Positions 10,503 through 21,304 of a stretch of DNA of 64,000 nt are shown here, in pieces. The stretch is from Pteria penguin (Eukaryota > Mollusca > Bivalvia > Pterioida > Pteriidae): the NCBI GenBank assembly GCA_035048485.1, contig CM068589.1, positions 3,350,501-3,414,500 of the forward strand, read 5' to 3'. The notes under the pieces are model-generated. The model did not search any database, had not been told where the DNA came from, and was given only the letters and a program-made list of their open reading frames with translations. A program made the translations under genes and the position numbers. Each line of letters opens with the position of its first letter. Position 1 is the stretch's first letter.

Positions 10503-11210
10503 TATAAACTCAATTTGAATATTTTATTTTCATATAATAAACTCTTTCCTCGTATTCCGCCTCTTCCACCCAAGGAGCAATTTCTCAAAATTAAATTTAT
10601 TAATAAAGGCTTCGATCTACTTAACATTTCTAAAATTTTCCATGATCATAGAGTCACATCTAAAACCCCCCAATATTTTGAGAATTTAGAACCTCCACTT
10701 ATTTGTTACCAGTACAAAAAGCCTATAAGAAATCTTATTTTAAATTATAATAAAATTACATCTAACCCTGATGTTTCAGACTCTATTCCTTCGTCGTGTT
10801 CTTGTGAAAATTCTAAATAAGTTTATAAACCGGCAGGTCATGTTATTACTGGTGACCTAAACTGTATTTCGGACAAGAAATTGCGCACCCTTTTTGGAAA
10901 AGGACCTAAATATAGGTTTCCGTCCAGGATAGATTTCAATAAATGCCGTGACGTTATAGAAGATGCTTTAACTACATATTGTAAACGTTGGTGTAAAAAA
11001 GAACAGGTAAAGGTTCATGCTCTTAATGATTGGAAATACGAGATTTTAAGAATTGTCGATATCCGTATTAAGAACTTTACGGAAAATCCGCATTTATTTC
11101 AACAGCCTAATACATTGACGGCAAATTCTATTAAAAAGAAGATAGCTGACTTACATGCTAAATATCTCTTTGTTCCTGCTGATAAAGCAGGTAATAACAT
11201 AATAGTTGTT

Positions 11211-11213
11211 TGA
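11211..11213 (+). other. In-frame UGA, site 2 (possible selenocysteine)
   Basis: The context is NNIIVV-UGA-KLYY. The aligned position in Naiad family B is TGT (Cys, 33239-33241), in NNYTFT-C-KKYY. A UGA at a conserved Cys is the usual signature of Sec/Cys exchange. Confidence 0.65.
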
Positions 11214-12097
11214 AAACTATATTATATTGAAGTACTTAAAAACGAATTAAACTCCACTCATACATATGTGGAAAGTCCTACCACAAAAGACAGCACCTTG
11301 CACGATCACCTCATGAGCCTGTCCGACTTCAAAATTAAAACTGATAAATCTGATCTACTAACCATATATTGGCTCCCAAAACTACATAAAGTCCATATAA
11401 AACACGTTTCATATCCTATTCTAGCCACTGCTCTACTACGGTATTATCAACGCATATTACGTCTGCTCTAACTGTTATAAAAGATCAAATTATCAAATAT
11501 TGTGATGTGGCATTTCATAATAGTAACATCAATTACTTTTGGTCAATTAAAAATTCTCATGAAGTTATAGACAAACTTCTTTCGCTAAATTTCAAAGCGA
11601 CTCAAATTTCTACATTTGATTTTTCTACACTTTATACATCTCTGCCTCATGATTTGATTAAAAGCAAGTTGCTGTCTCTTATACAATGGTGTTTTCACAG
11701 AGAATCTAAAACGTACATATGTACTTCCAATAACTCCGGATTCTTTTCCAACAAACAATATACTTCATGTAAATACTGGACTTGCAAGGAATTATGTAAA
11801 GCACTAGATTTTCTCATGAATAATATTTTTGTGCAATTTGATGGCAAGATATATCAAAACATATTTGGGATTCCTATGGTTACTAACTGCGCGCCTCTGA
11901 TAGCAGATTTATTTCTTTATTGTTATGAGAGGGATTTTATGGTTTCTATTCAAAAATCAAAACGTTTTGACCTCATTGACAAATTTAATAATACTTGCAG
12001 ATATCTGGATGACATTTTGGTTATCGACAACCCTGAATTCGAAAAATTTATATCAGAAAGATATCCACCAGAGCTCACATTGAATAAAGCTAATATT

Positions 12098-12100
12098 TGA
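12098..12100 (+). other. In-frame UGA, site 3 (possible selenocysteine)
   Basis: The context is NKANI-UGA-DKSTPFLDL. Copy 3 also has UGA (41879-41881). The 36.6-kb copy has TGT (Cys, 36583-36585) in NKDNI-C-DTETRLLDL, and the 31.8-kb copy has TCC (Ser). The frame stays open on both sides. Confidence 0.7.
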
Positions 12101-12678
12101 GATAAATCTACACCTTTCTTAGATTTAAACATCAAAATTATCAACCACCTAATATATACTAATATTTATGATAAACGTGAGGATTTTGGATTTCCTATTG
12201 TAAATTTCCCTTACTTGGATGGCGATGTCCCTCGACTCCCATCATATGGTATCTATATATCTCAATTAGTTCGATTTGTCAGAGGCTGCACCGATGTTTT
12301 GGACTTTCATAAACGAAATTTACAAATTACTACTAAACTTTTAACTCAGGGTTACAGATATTACAAGCTAAGAAAAACATTCTGCAAATTCTTCAGATCT
12401 TATTCAGAACTTTTATCTAAATTTAGAAATATTTCTTTTCAACAGTATGTATCCAATGGAATTTCCCATCCTAAATTTTACGGTGATCTCGTACATAAAC
12501 TAAGAAAAGTAAAAGGCTCCGATAACGTTATTTTATCATGTAATAAAATAGTCAAACGTCTTCTAAATAGACAATATGATATTAAGATCATCAAACAGAC
12601 TATAGGTCTTGTATTTGGCCCCTCTACAGCCTAATGCAGACTTTTACTTGAACGTTGCACGCTGACTAACAGGGCGGT

Positions 12679-12744
12679 GGGGACTATATGACGGGTCTTG
12701 TCCAAACCTCTTTCAGAGGAGACATGGTCCTGAACCTCGTCCCC
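12679..12744 (+). promoter_or_regulatory. SECIS-like element (form II) in the Naiad A 3' UTR
   Basis: About 45 nt after the RT stop. Helix I is GGGGAC (12679-12684) with GTCCCC (12739-12744). The quartet strands are ATGA (12688-12691) and TGA (12731-12733). Helix II has ten of eleven positions paired between 12693-12703 and 12720-12730, counting two G-U pairs. The apical bulge is AAA (12704-12706), and mini-helix III is CCTC/GAGG with a 5-nt loop. This is the full form II SECIS layout, which recruits the machinery for reading UGA as Sec. Copies at 42.5 kb and 3.6 kb show compensatory changes. Confidence 0.8.
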
Positions 12745-12974
12745 TCTGACTGTTAGTCGGGACTCCTACAGATCTAGAGTCTTAGCTCGCTTTCAGACTA
12801 GCAGAGCACGGTTTATCATGTTGATGTTGCATATATTTTTATACCATTATGTGTTTTACAATGCCTTACGTGTTTATATTTTTATGACCTCTCAATATGC
12901 GATACCTGTTGACCCTTGTTCTTTACATGGAAGATTATTTATAAATTTTTAAATGTACGTCCTTTGATTGTTCT

Positions 12975-13193
12975 GCTGTTACGGTGAGTGGGAAGGTGGG
13001 CCCGTGAACCGGTTAACCACACCATTTGTTTGGCTTTTGTCAAATTAAATGACCGTCCTAAGTCGGTATCGTAGTTGCACTACAATCAAATATTTTTGTA
13101 ATTTGTTATATGTTCTAGTATATTAATTATATTCATGTATTGTATAGCTCCATGGTGACTTCTGCCACATAACTGAGCCAGTAACTCCTCTTT
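12975..13193 (+). repeat. Naiad family A terminal tail module
   Basis: This conserved 3' terminus runs from the TGCTGTTACGGTGAGTGGGA block through ACCGGTTAACCACACCATTT and GTCCTAAGTCGGTATCG to CAGTAACTCCTCTTT. The same module occurs at 42750-42980, alone at 7.4, 32.6 and 62.9 kb, and in older form at 8.95 and 63.2 kb. It ends exactly where LTR sequence begins at 13194. Confidence 0.75.
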
Positions 13194-13479
13194 GCGGCAC
13201 TCGACCATCACGTAAGAAACTTTGACTTGGGGATCTCGCTCTCTATTGGCTCTATTTATTATCACATCTCTACAGATAAAACATTTTGTTGTAATTTGTA
13301 AATTTACTTATTTCTTTAATTATAAAGTATAGCTGTATAATTGATATTGGGTTTAGATTATTAACGGTTAATCTATGAGATTTGTTGTTGTTCATTGTTA
13401 GTTAACTTCATTTTTTAGTTGTTTCTTTTAACAAATGTTTAACCATCAGACTCTTTAAAGAACCGTGTGTTATCTAACA
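13194..13479 (+). repeat. Truncated 5' LTR
   Basis: It corresponds to 20299-20584 of the 3' LTR and ends TCTAACA. The first 0.8 kb of the LTR, including the TATA box, is missing, so the left boundary falls a few tens of bases downstream of the expected transcription start. Confidence 0.9.
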
Positions 13480-13495
13480 TACAGACTTGTTATTT

Positions 13496-13512
13496 TGGTG
13501 CCGTGACCTGGA
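13496..13512 (+). other. Primer binding site candidate
   Basis: TGGTGCCGTGACCTGG lies 16 nt after the 5' LTR. It starts with TGG, the complement of a tRNA CCA end, as expected for minus-strand priming. The tRNA species was not determined. Confidence 0.6.
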
Positions 13513-13633
13513 TAGGACTCTGATTGGTGGAAGAGAAATCACTGAAAAGTAAGTTGACTTTGTGTTTCCCTTACGATATCATTTTATACAGGCTTATTAT
13601 CGTTATTGTTATCAATTGTTATAATTAAAGAAA

Positions 13634-14502
13634 ATGGCAGAAGTACAAGAACTAATTAACGTATTAGGTCATCAAATGCAGGGAATTCAACATGGATTAC
13701 ATGCTATAAGTAAGTGCCACATAAGATGGGAAATAGAAACGTATAGAGGGGAGAAGTCAAAGTTTCGCGAGTGGATAAAAGATATTGAAAAATATGCCAC
13801 TATCAATAATTTAGAAGACTCAGAAATGTCAAACGACAAAAAGTACCTTAAATGATTTTATTGGGAAAGTGTTGAGGACACAGGGATATACGTGGAATAG
13901 ACTTAAAAGCGAACTAGCTGTTAGGTACGCGGAGGTTAGTGACAAGCAACACACACAGGTCTTGTTACAAAATTTAAAACAAAGAAAAAATGAAGAGTTG
14001 ACCGCTTTCGGCGATCGGATAATGGAACTTGCGGAGATCGCATATGAAGATCTCACGGAGATTGGAACTCGCGAGAATTGGTAAATTTTTTCACGGACGG
14101 GTTGGTATACGACTACTTGAAAGTTAAGGTCATGAGAGAGAACCCCCGAGACTTGCAACAGGCTATAATTGTAGCCATGACGGAAGAAAATTTCCGTAAA
14201 CGGGTCAGTTTAAAGACCGGAAACCCGAACTTCAGTAAAGAAAATTTTCCGATAAATGAAGAAGGTCACGTTCCTATGGAAAGTGATCATTCTCGACCCC
14301 AGCGAAGGTCAAATACGTGGTGCTCTTATTGTAAACGTAGCAATCACTGTACGGCGAATTGTCGCCGTAGACACAGAGTAAACGAAGTCTCTAATAAAGG
14401 ACTCGGAACCCACATTCAGAGTATGTGTGCTATTTCTGTAAAAAGAAAGGTCACATCAAGCGTGATTGTTTTGCCTATCTAAATCAACAGGGAAACGAGT
14501 AG
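13634..14502 (+). pseudogene. gag: Gypsy gag, broken
   Basis: It begins MAEVQELINVLGHQ and continues through capsid-like sequence in three frames joined by shifts near 13855 and 14080. Two CCHC zinc knuckles follow: C-X2-C-X4-H-X4-C at about 14321-14362 and a second near 14428-14472, the latter in another frame, so a further shift separates them. Two knuckles are usual for the nucleocapsid part of many Ty3/gypsy Gag proteins, which package the RNA into particles. The TAG at 14500-14502 closes the frame and overlaps the start of pol. Confidence 0.8.
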
Positions 14503-17500
14503 ACGCCCCTTCTGTAATGACCAACGGGGGGAGGCTTAAAAAGAAGGTCACAAAAAGACGGGTACTTAATTTGGCAGGTAGTCCAAACTCATGTCTAATT
14601 AAAATTGGAAAACAAAAATATAGGTCTTTAGTTGATACAAGTGCAGAAGTTTCCTTAATTCATAGGCGTGTATTTGAAGGGATCAAAGATCCACCAAAAT
14701 TATTAAAACGTAGGATAGCGTTACAATCAGTAAATGGGGAAGAATTAAAAATAGATGGATTAGTCAATTTAGAAATAATTATAGGAGGGAATAAAATTGT
14801 TCAAGCATTCTATGTTACTCCAATTATGAATAGAAATGTTATATTAGGAAGGGACTTTCTAACGACTCACGGTGCACGCATTTATTTTGATTTAGGCTCT
14901 ATGCGCATTGGTAAAACTTATGTCCCTTTAGAAGAGGATATTCATATCAGTAGTTTAGTACGTTTAAATAGGAAGGTTAAAATTAAGCCAAATACTGTTA
15001 CTATATGCATGACAAAAACAAAACAATATATTCCTACTGGTGAAATGGTAGAAATATCTCCTTCTGACAAGGGTTTCGTTGATTCAGAACCTAACTTAGT
15101 GACACAGCCTTCCGTATTGACTCTGAACGATAGACAACATATACCTGTTATGTTGACAAAAACGACTGGCAAAATGCTACAATTAAGGCACGGAACTGTA
15201 GTCGGAAAAATTAAGACTGTAGGCGACAAGGTTAATGAAGTTTTTGAGGTCTACAACCAACCGACGTCCGACAAATTTGATTTAACGGACATTATTACGG
15301 ACGACCAATTTCGTGTACAGATTGAACAATTAGTAAGTAGAAATAGAAACATTTTCGCCAAGGCAGACAGCGAATTAAGACGCACTAAGACTGTAAAGAT
15401 GACAATCGACACGGGTGACCACATACCCATAAAATTAAGACCATATCGCGTGCCACTACAGCACCGGAAAACCGTAGATCATGCAATAAACGAGATGCTA
15501 GACGCGGATATAATCACTCGTTCGCAATCCCCCTGGGCTTTTCCGTTAGTGATAGTATCGAAGAAGGACGGTTCTTCTCGCATGTGCGTTGACTTTAGAA
15601 AATTGAATAAAATAAGTAAACCAATTTCATACCCGCTCCCTTTGATAGATGATATTTTGGCTCAATTAGGTGATGCTAAGTATTTCAGTAAATTAGATCT
15701 CAAATCTGGGTATTGGCAATTAGCCATGGACCCCAAGGATAAAGAGAAAACAGCTTTCACTTGTCATAAACGTTTGTTCCAGTTCAACGTTTTACCTTTT
15801 GGATTAATGGGAGGTCCCGGTGTATTTCAACAATTAATGTCAATAGTCTTAGAGGGATACGAAGACTTCAGCCTTGCTTATTTAGATGATGTAATAATTT
15901 GGTCAAAATCAGAAGAACAACACCTTTCTCACATTCAAAAAGTATTTGACAGACTAAAACAACATAATTTGAAACTAAAACTGACGAAATGTTCATTCTT
16001 TGAAAAGGAAACGGATTATTTGGGGTTTGTTATAAACAAAAATGGAATAAAACCGGACCCGGAAAAGGTGAAGGCCATTCGAACTTTACCAGCTTCCACT
16101 AATGTTAAGGAAGTCAGAAGTTTAATTGGCATGTGTAGTTATTACCGTAGATTAATTCCAAATTTTTCAAAAATAGCCGAACCTTTGATAGCGTTAACCA
16201 GAAAATATTCACGTTTTAGTTGGGATTCGAACTGTCAGAAAGCATTTGACTTTCTGAAGGACAGTTTAACAGTGGTTCCCTTATTAGCATATCCTGATGT
16301 AAACAAACAGTATACTCTGTACACTGACGCGAGTGACACGTGTATCGGCGCATGTCTGACACAGCCGTGTGCTGATTCGGCAGATGAAATCCCTAACGTA
16401 GTCAATGAGAAACCTACTTATTACTGGAGTCATAAACTTAGCCCTACTCAATGTAAATGGTCAACGGTCGAGAAGGAGGCATACGCGATCAATTATAGCC
16501 TCCAGCGTTTGGATACGTACTTACACAACGCGAAATTTACGATCAAAGCAGACCATAAGCCGTTACAATACCTCTTGGAAACACCTATGCAAAATAAAAA
16601 GATACAGTTATGGGCGATGAATTTAATGGCTTATGACTGTAATGTGGAGTATATCTCTGGCAGAGATAATACTTGTGCGGACTTGCTATCGGGATGCCTA
16701 CAAACTGTAATCATACTCCACACGGAGATGTGAAGGTTACAGATATAGACGTACATAAGAATACGTTTGAGGTAGGTGCTTTGAATTCGAACCACTTTGA
16801 TCCTAGAGACTTTGCAAGTTGCACAGTCAACGAAACTGACATAGAAAAACCTGATGTACCGGAAGTACGAGACGTAAACATGGCACAGGAGCAAGATAAG
16901 GATGAAAGCGTTGCCAAGTTGAAGACTCAAATTAGACTTGGTGATGCTTCATCATCAGACTTAAAGAGATACATAGTAGATGATAATGTCTTATATTTTG
17001 TTTCGAACCTTGATGATGATCCTGTTTTACGGTTGTACATTCCTTCTCACATGAGAGAACAGGTATTGAAGCAATATCATGATGATATGGGCCATTTTGG
17101 TGTATAAAGGTCATTTTTCAACATCAAAAGCAAATATTATTGGCCTGAGTTATATAAACATCTTAATGAATACATAAAGAAGTGTGTCACATGTCAAACT
17201 AGAAATGTGACAAAGGTCAAGGCTCCACTAATGGCTACGGACATTCCCCCGTACGCCTGGGCCAAAGTTGGACTCGATCTGTCGGGACCATACCCTACAT
17301 CGTTGTCGGGAAATAAATATATTGTAGCGTTCGTCGATCTCTACTCAGGTTATCCGGAAGCCTTTGCGGTGAAAGACAAAACGGCAGACACTATAGTTAA
17401 TCTGATGATTAATGAAATATTTCCACGATACGGGTCAGTACTTCAATTAGTAACGGATAATGGGACGGAAAACGTTAATCAGAAAATGAAGGACACTTTA

Positions 17501-18046
17501 GAGACCTTGAATATTCACCACGTAACAACGTCATTTTACCATCCACAAGGCAATGCCAAGGTCGAACGTTTTCACCGAACTTTACATGATGTAATGTCTA
17601 AACTGCTACGTGACGGACATTCAGTATGGGACTTGTATCTGAATCAAACTCTGGCTGCTATTCGGTTTAGTATTAGTGATTCTACTAAATTCTCTCCTTT
17701 CTTCCTTCTATATAACCGTGATGTAGTTCTGCCACTTGATACCATACTAAAACCACGAAAAAAATATCTCGGTGAAGACGAATACAAGATCGCCCTACAA
17801 ATACAACACCAAGCTTTTCGTGCCGTCCAAAGACATTTGAAGAAGGCTAAGAAAACACAAGCCAAAGAGGTAGACGATACTCCCCTCAAGGAGCTGCGAG
17901 ATCGCATAAGGCAAAGGCGATCTCGTCAAGAAGAACAAGAAGAAGAATTTGCCTCGTCGCCAGAAGAAGACGTCGCGACAAATGCCTGTGATGAGATGAA
18001 CATGGAGGTAGACGCAATACAAACTCATGTCACTTCCAAGATATAA
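14466..18046 (+). pseudogene. pol: Gypsy pol: protease, RT, RNase H, integrase
   Basis: The first 755-codon frame holds a protease with DTSA in place of the usual DTGA (residue about 56), RT with CVDFRKLN, GLMGGPGVF in place of the common GL.NAP..F (about 447) and catalytic YLDD (about 472), then RNase H with YTDAS (about 619). A frameshift near 16690 leads to the integrase zinc-binding region, which contains a TAA near 17107. The integrase core (17207-18046) has the three acidic residues in GLDLSG, TDNGTEN and VERFHR, then a basic C-terminal tail. Domain order RT-RH-IN is that of Ty3/gypsy. Two breaks and the altered motifs mean it is not functional as it stands. Confidence 0.9.
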
Positions 18047-18124
18047 CTGCATGATTTCTAATTCGGCAACTAACCTTATTTGGTGTCTACGGATAGTGGA
18101 TAAGGGAATGTATTACCCTGAGCC

Positions 18125-18200
18125 GTATAAAATGTAATCAACAATTTGATTTATGTACCCTTAATGTAATCAGCAATTTGATTGATGTACCCTTAATTGC
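18125..18200 (+). repeat. Short tandem duplication between pol and env
   Basis: The block AATGTAATCARCAATTTGAT followed by TATGTACCCTTA-like sequence occurs twice in a row, then a CTTAATTGCAG run that could serve as a splice acceptor for a subgenomic env RNA. The splice role is a guess. Confidence 0.5.
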
Positions 18201-18281
18201 AGAATGGCCGCTGTAACAACCAATACAATTTTGTGGACTTAAAAACCTATATTTCCAGTAAATCTCAGTAAAGTTTGTATT

Positions 18282-18873
18282 TTGGCACTTTTCACGAAGA
18301 ATCGTATCAAAGATAGCTGTAAAACTGTTATTTATCCTAATGCTTATCTACCTATGGCCAGGTATATCGCCGACGGATACTACCCCATTACGACGCGGAA
18401 ACACCTTGCATTCTCACAGGTCTGTAAGCATACGTCACAAACAAAATCACTTACGGTTAAACCCCCTATGGGAATCGTAAAACTTAAACGATTTTGCTTT
18501 GTATCTAGTGAATCTATTTTATTACCTGCGTTCTTTCATGAGGAAAGTCATTATAATATTTCAGGACTTTTGGACAAGTTTGATTTGCACTTTAACATTT
18601 CAAAAATTCAATTCTGGGAATCTGTTAGACTATCTGTGCACAATCTTACCTTACCTGAGTTGCCAAAAGCTCTAGAAACCATTAAAGACATGCCTGTGGA
18701 TACATTTATTGAGACATTAAAATAACCTTGAACCAATTGAAAAAGAATTTGTATTTCCTAATTGGGCTTATGCATTTATTGCTTTTATATGGGCTTTTGC
18801 AAGTGGGGTTTTTATTTTTTTATATTGTAAGTACAGAAGTAAAGGTAAATTTTTTGAGAGCCTGTTTTCGTAA
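18282..18873 (+). pseudogene. env: Env-like glycoprotein remnant of the gypsy element
   Basis: A third ORF follows integrase. The first frame (18282-18725) has Cys residues and two NIS N-glycosylation sequons. After a small frameshift near 18722 comes a strongly hydrophobic membrane-spanning stretch (about 18770-18830) and a short basic tail ending at 18873. This layout, ectodomain then single C-terminal anchor, fits a retroviral-type envelope protein, but no signal peptide or cleavage site was found and the N-terminal half seems absent. It is damaged and not expressible as one product. Confidence 0.6.
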
Positions 18874-19128
18874 GGAAAGCACAAAAGTTCAACTGCTTCA
18901 TTTGAGAAAAATGATGCGAAAAATTATCTATCTGATGCCTTATCTAATCATGAGTTAAGTGTATTAATAGATAAACTAAAGTCAACAATAGGTTACCTAA
19001 TGCCCCACCAATGCCAAAAGAGCAACAGAGACAGGAAGTCAAGGATGGTCAAAACAAAAGTGCTATGTATCCAGTGCTGCAAGTTACGCCAGCCACGTCC
19101 TAAAAACGGGATAAAGTTACGAGGGTCG

Positions 19129-19352
19129 AGAGCGAGACGACGCTCTTTGCCCTCAGAAGATCTGAGCTATGAACTTTTGCTATGAACTGATGTTGGGTCG
19201 AGAGCGAGACGACGCTCTTTGCCCTAGAAGACTTGAACTTTGAAAGTGAACCATCAGTCGGGGATGAGACGACATCCCTTGCCACTCTGCAATTTTGTGC
19301 TATTTCAAGTAAAGCAACATTCAACATTCGGTCAGGGACGAGACGTCGTCCC
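19129..19352 (+). repeat. Array of four stem-loops before the 3' LTR
   Basis: Hairpins lie at 19129-19146, 19201-19218, 19261-19278 and 19335-19352. Each has a perfect 6-bp stem. The loop is AGACGA in the first three and AGACGT in the fourth, and each is followed by TTGCC. The stems differ but stay paired: AGAGCG/CGCTCT twice, GGGATG/CATCCC and GGGACG/CGTCCC. Spacing is 60 to 74 nt. This points to selection on RNA structure, perhaps for export, packaging or translation of the element RNA. Confidence 0.75.
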
Positions 19353-19477
19353 TTGCCAGGAATTCAAACTATGTTTAGGGTAACAAACGCAGTGCAGATC
19401 AACAACAGATTGGATGAAGAACCACCATGAAGAGGATTTAGTTCCAATGTGGTGTACCAATTCGTTGTAGTGTTTTA

Positions 19478-19488
19478 AAGGAGGGGAC
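19478..19488 (+). other. Polypurine tract
   Basis: AAAGGAGGGGA lies directly before the 3' LTR start TGTGTCAG and is the expected plus-strand primer site. Confidence 0.8.
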
Positions 19489-19607
19489 TGTGTCAGTGGG
19501 TCATAATAATACCCGCCCCCCCCCCCCTAAAAAGTACACATAGTACTTTGTACAGTGATTATATTGTGTATTAATCGTGTTATTTATAATAATTGTATGC
19601 ACTTGTA

Positions 19608-19706
<99 letters not shown>

Positions 19707-20584
19707 ATGATTGCATTTCTCATGCTGCAACGACACCAGCAACCTTGGAGCCGATGGGCCCGTCATTCCCTGGAGATTGGTATCGTAACATTATGAAGGA
19801 CCAAATGCAGGACAAATTTTCCATAGAAATCTACTCGGTATATTTCTAGTGGTTATGGGAGGAGTGTAAGATAGTCATCTTATACCGCTACCTGGATCCG
19901 CCTCGTAACGTGGATGTGACCCCGTAAACGGACAGACTGTTTATTTGAACACCGGAACTACGACGTTGCATTCTAAAGCGACTCATTGAACTTTTCACCG
20001 GAGTCATCTTTACTTGGAGGGACATGAAAAACTTATAAAAATCCAAAAAACTATACATGGGACTATTTACCGAAGTCACCGCCACTTAGAGGGACAAGAT
20101 AACTTATAATTTAATAGATTTGTACTATGGTGGTAATAGTAAATGTCATCTCAAACTATGAAAACTAATAGATTTGTACTATTGTGGTAATAAATAAATG
20201 TCATCTCAATTTAAGTACCGCTCGTAAAAAGAGAGCAGATTTCGTATAAAAGATCCAGCGGTCGCTAGGCCGGTCAGATCCCGACTTGGACCCAAACTGC
20301 GGCACTCGACCATCACGTAAGAAACTTTGACTTGGGGATCTCGCTCTTTATTGGCTCTATTTATTATCACATCTCTACAGATAAAACATTTTGTTGTAAT
20401 TTGTAAATTTACTTATTTCTTTAATTATAAAGTATAGCTGTATAATTGATATTGGGTTTAGATTATTAAAGGTTAATCTATGAGATTCGTTGTTATTCAT
20501 TGTTAGCTAACTTCACTTTTTAGTTGTTTCTTTTAACAAATGTTTAACCATCAGACTCTTTAAAGAACCGTGTGTTATCTAACA
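19489..20584 (+). repeat. Full 3' LTR
   Basis: It starts TGTGTCAG and ends TCTAACA, about 1.1 kb. It contains a C-run (19510-19527), a (TA)n tract (19611-19702), two internal direct repeats (ATAGATTTGTACTATKGTGG at about 20115 and 20168), a TATA box TATAAAAG at 20245-20252, and the R-U5 part shared with the 5' LTR. Open frames of alternating Ile-Tyr across the TA tract are artefacts. Confidence 0.85.
19611..19702. repeat. (TA)n microsatellite in the 3' LTR
   Basis: About 90 bp of TA. The corresponding part of the 5' LTR is missing, so its age cannot be judged. Confidence 0.95.
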
Positions 20585-21304
20585 AAGACTACTCAGATAC
20601 AGAACTTGAAGAAATGACATGGGACGAAAAGTGTAGATTGATCCAGTCAGATCCTGTCATATGCGCAAGGCATTTTGATTATTCAGTATCCAAGTTCCTG
20701 TCAGATGTTCTTTTCCAATGTAATCCAGTAGGGAAGGTAAATGTTTACTTCTATAGAGAATACATATTCGTGTAAAACTGCTCCAGAATACGGGGTAGAC
20801 AGTGATGAAGATGTATGTGATTATGTGGATAAATTCATCTCATGTTATAAACTATCAGACAGTGCTGATCCTCTTGCTGACTTGGTTAGTCTCCAGACAC
20901 ATATACATAGTAACACTTGCAAGAAGAAAGAAATCAAAGCATGCCGATTTGGTTTCCCTAAGCCGCCAATGCCAACCCCCCCCCCCCCCCCCCAAAAAAA
21001 AAAAAAAAAAAAAAACAAAACAAAACAAAACAAAAAACCCCAGTTATTCTACAGCCTATTTCAGAACCAGACTTCCCTAGAAAAGAACAGGAAAAGTACA
21101 AAACGATATATAGCCAGATTGAAGAATTTCTTTACAAATCTGAAGATGATGAAATGAATTTTGAGGAGTTCTTAACGTCAATTTGACTGAAGAGGAGTAT
21201 TTACTTTCTGTAAGATCATCCACCAAAACAGCTACTGTGATGCTCAATTGCAGAAAACCGAGTCAATAATTACAATACAATTATATTGAAGTCTTGGAAA
21301 ATAC
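20585..21304 (+). pseudogene. Helentron Rep region, first part
   Basis: Translation shows Helitron Rep/N-terminal blocks: PVICARHFDYSVSKFLSDVL near 20660-20715, then LVSLQTHIHSNTC..CRFGFPKPPMP near 20885-20970, then EEEYLLSVRSS and CRKPSQ near 21200-21270. The frame is broken by a poly-C/poly-A tract and several stops. It begins immediately after the gypsy 3' LTR, so the true start is lost or lies on the far side of that insertion. Confidence 0.75.
20977..21020. repeat. Poly-C then poly-A tract inside Helentron coding sequence
   Basis: About 16 C followed by about 22 A interrupt the conserved PPMP region of Rep. Confidence 0.9.

Larger units (their letters stand above)
9941..12634 (+). pseudogene. 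Naiad (N-terminal EN) Penelope-like element, family A copy 1
   Basis: This is a single frame with the permuted Naiad order: C-terminal half of a GIY-YIG endonuclease (CVGETSQTLKQRFRNHSYKI near 9952-10010), a basic linker, a CxC motif (CSCENSK, near 10799), then a telomerase-related RT with FDFSTLYTSLP, GIPMVTNCAPL and catalytic YLDD (12002-12013). The 5' end is truncated within the endonuclease. Three in-frame UGA codons at 10500, 11211 and 12098 align with UGA, Cys or Ser codons in related copies and may be selenocysteine. True damage is one TAA at 10818, where copy 3 has TAT, and a 1-nt frameshift near 11390. A SECIS-like hairpin follows the TAA at 12632. The element would encode an RNA-directed DNA polymerase and a nicking endonuclease acting in the nucleus. 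This copy is dead. Confidence 0.85.
13194..20584 (+). mobile_element. Ty3/gypsy LTR retrotransposon with env-like ORF
   Basis: The order is truncated 5' LTR, PBS, gag, pol (PR-RT-RNaseH-IN), env-like remnant, stem-loop array, polypurine tract and full 3' LTR. The shared 286 bp of the two LTRs have no indels and about six substitutions, so the insertion is not very old. Frameshifts and stops in gag, pol and env show this copy is dead. Left of it is Naiad A copy 1 and right of it Helentron sequence. No target duplication can be tested because the 5' LTR start is gone. Confidence 0.9.

Noticed and set aside
9941..12634. Interpretation as a host RT-like gene
   Set aside because: Multiple truncated copies, private lesions and a shared 3' tail mark it as a retroelement.
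19501..19849. ORFs of alternating Ile and Tyr on both strands
   Set aside because: They arise from the (TA)n tract in the 3' LTR.
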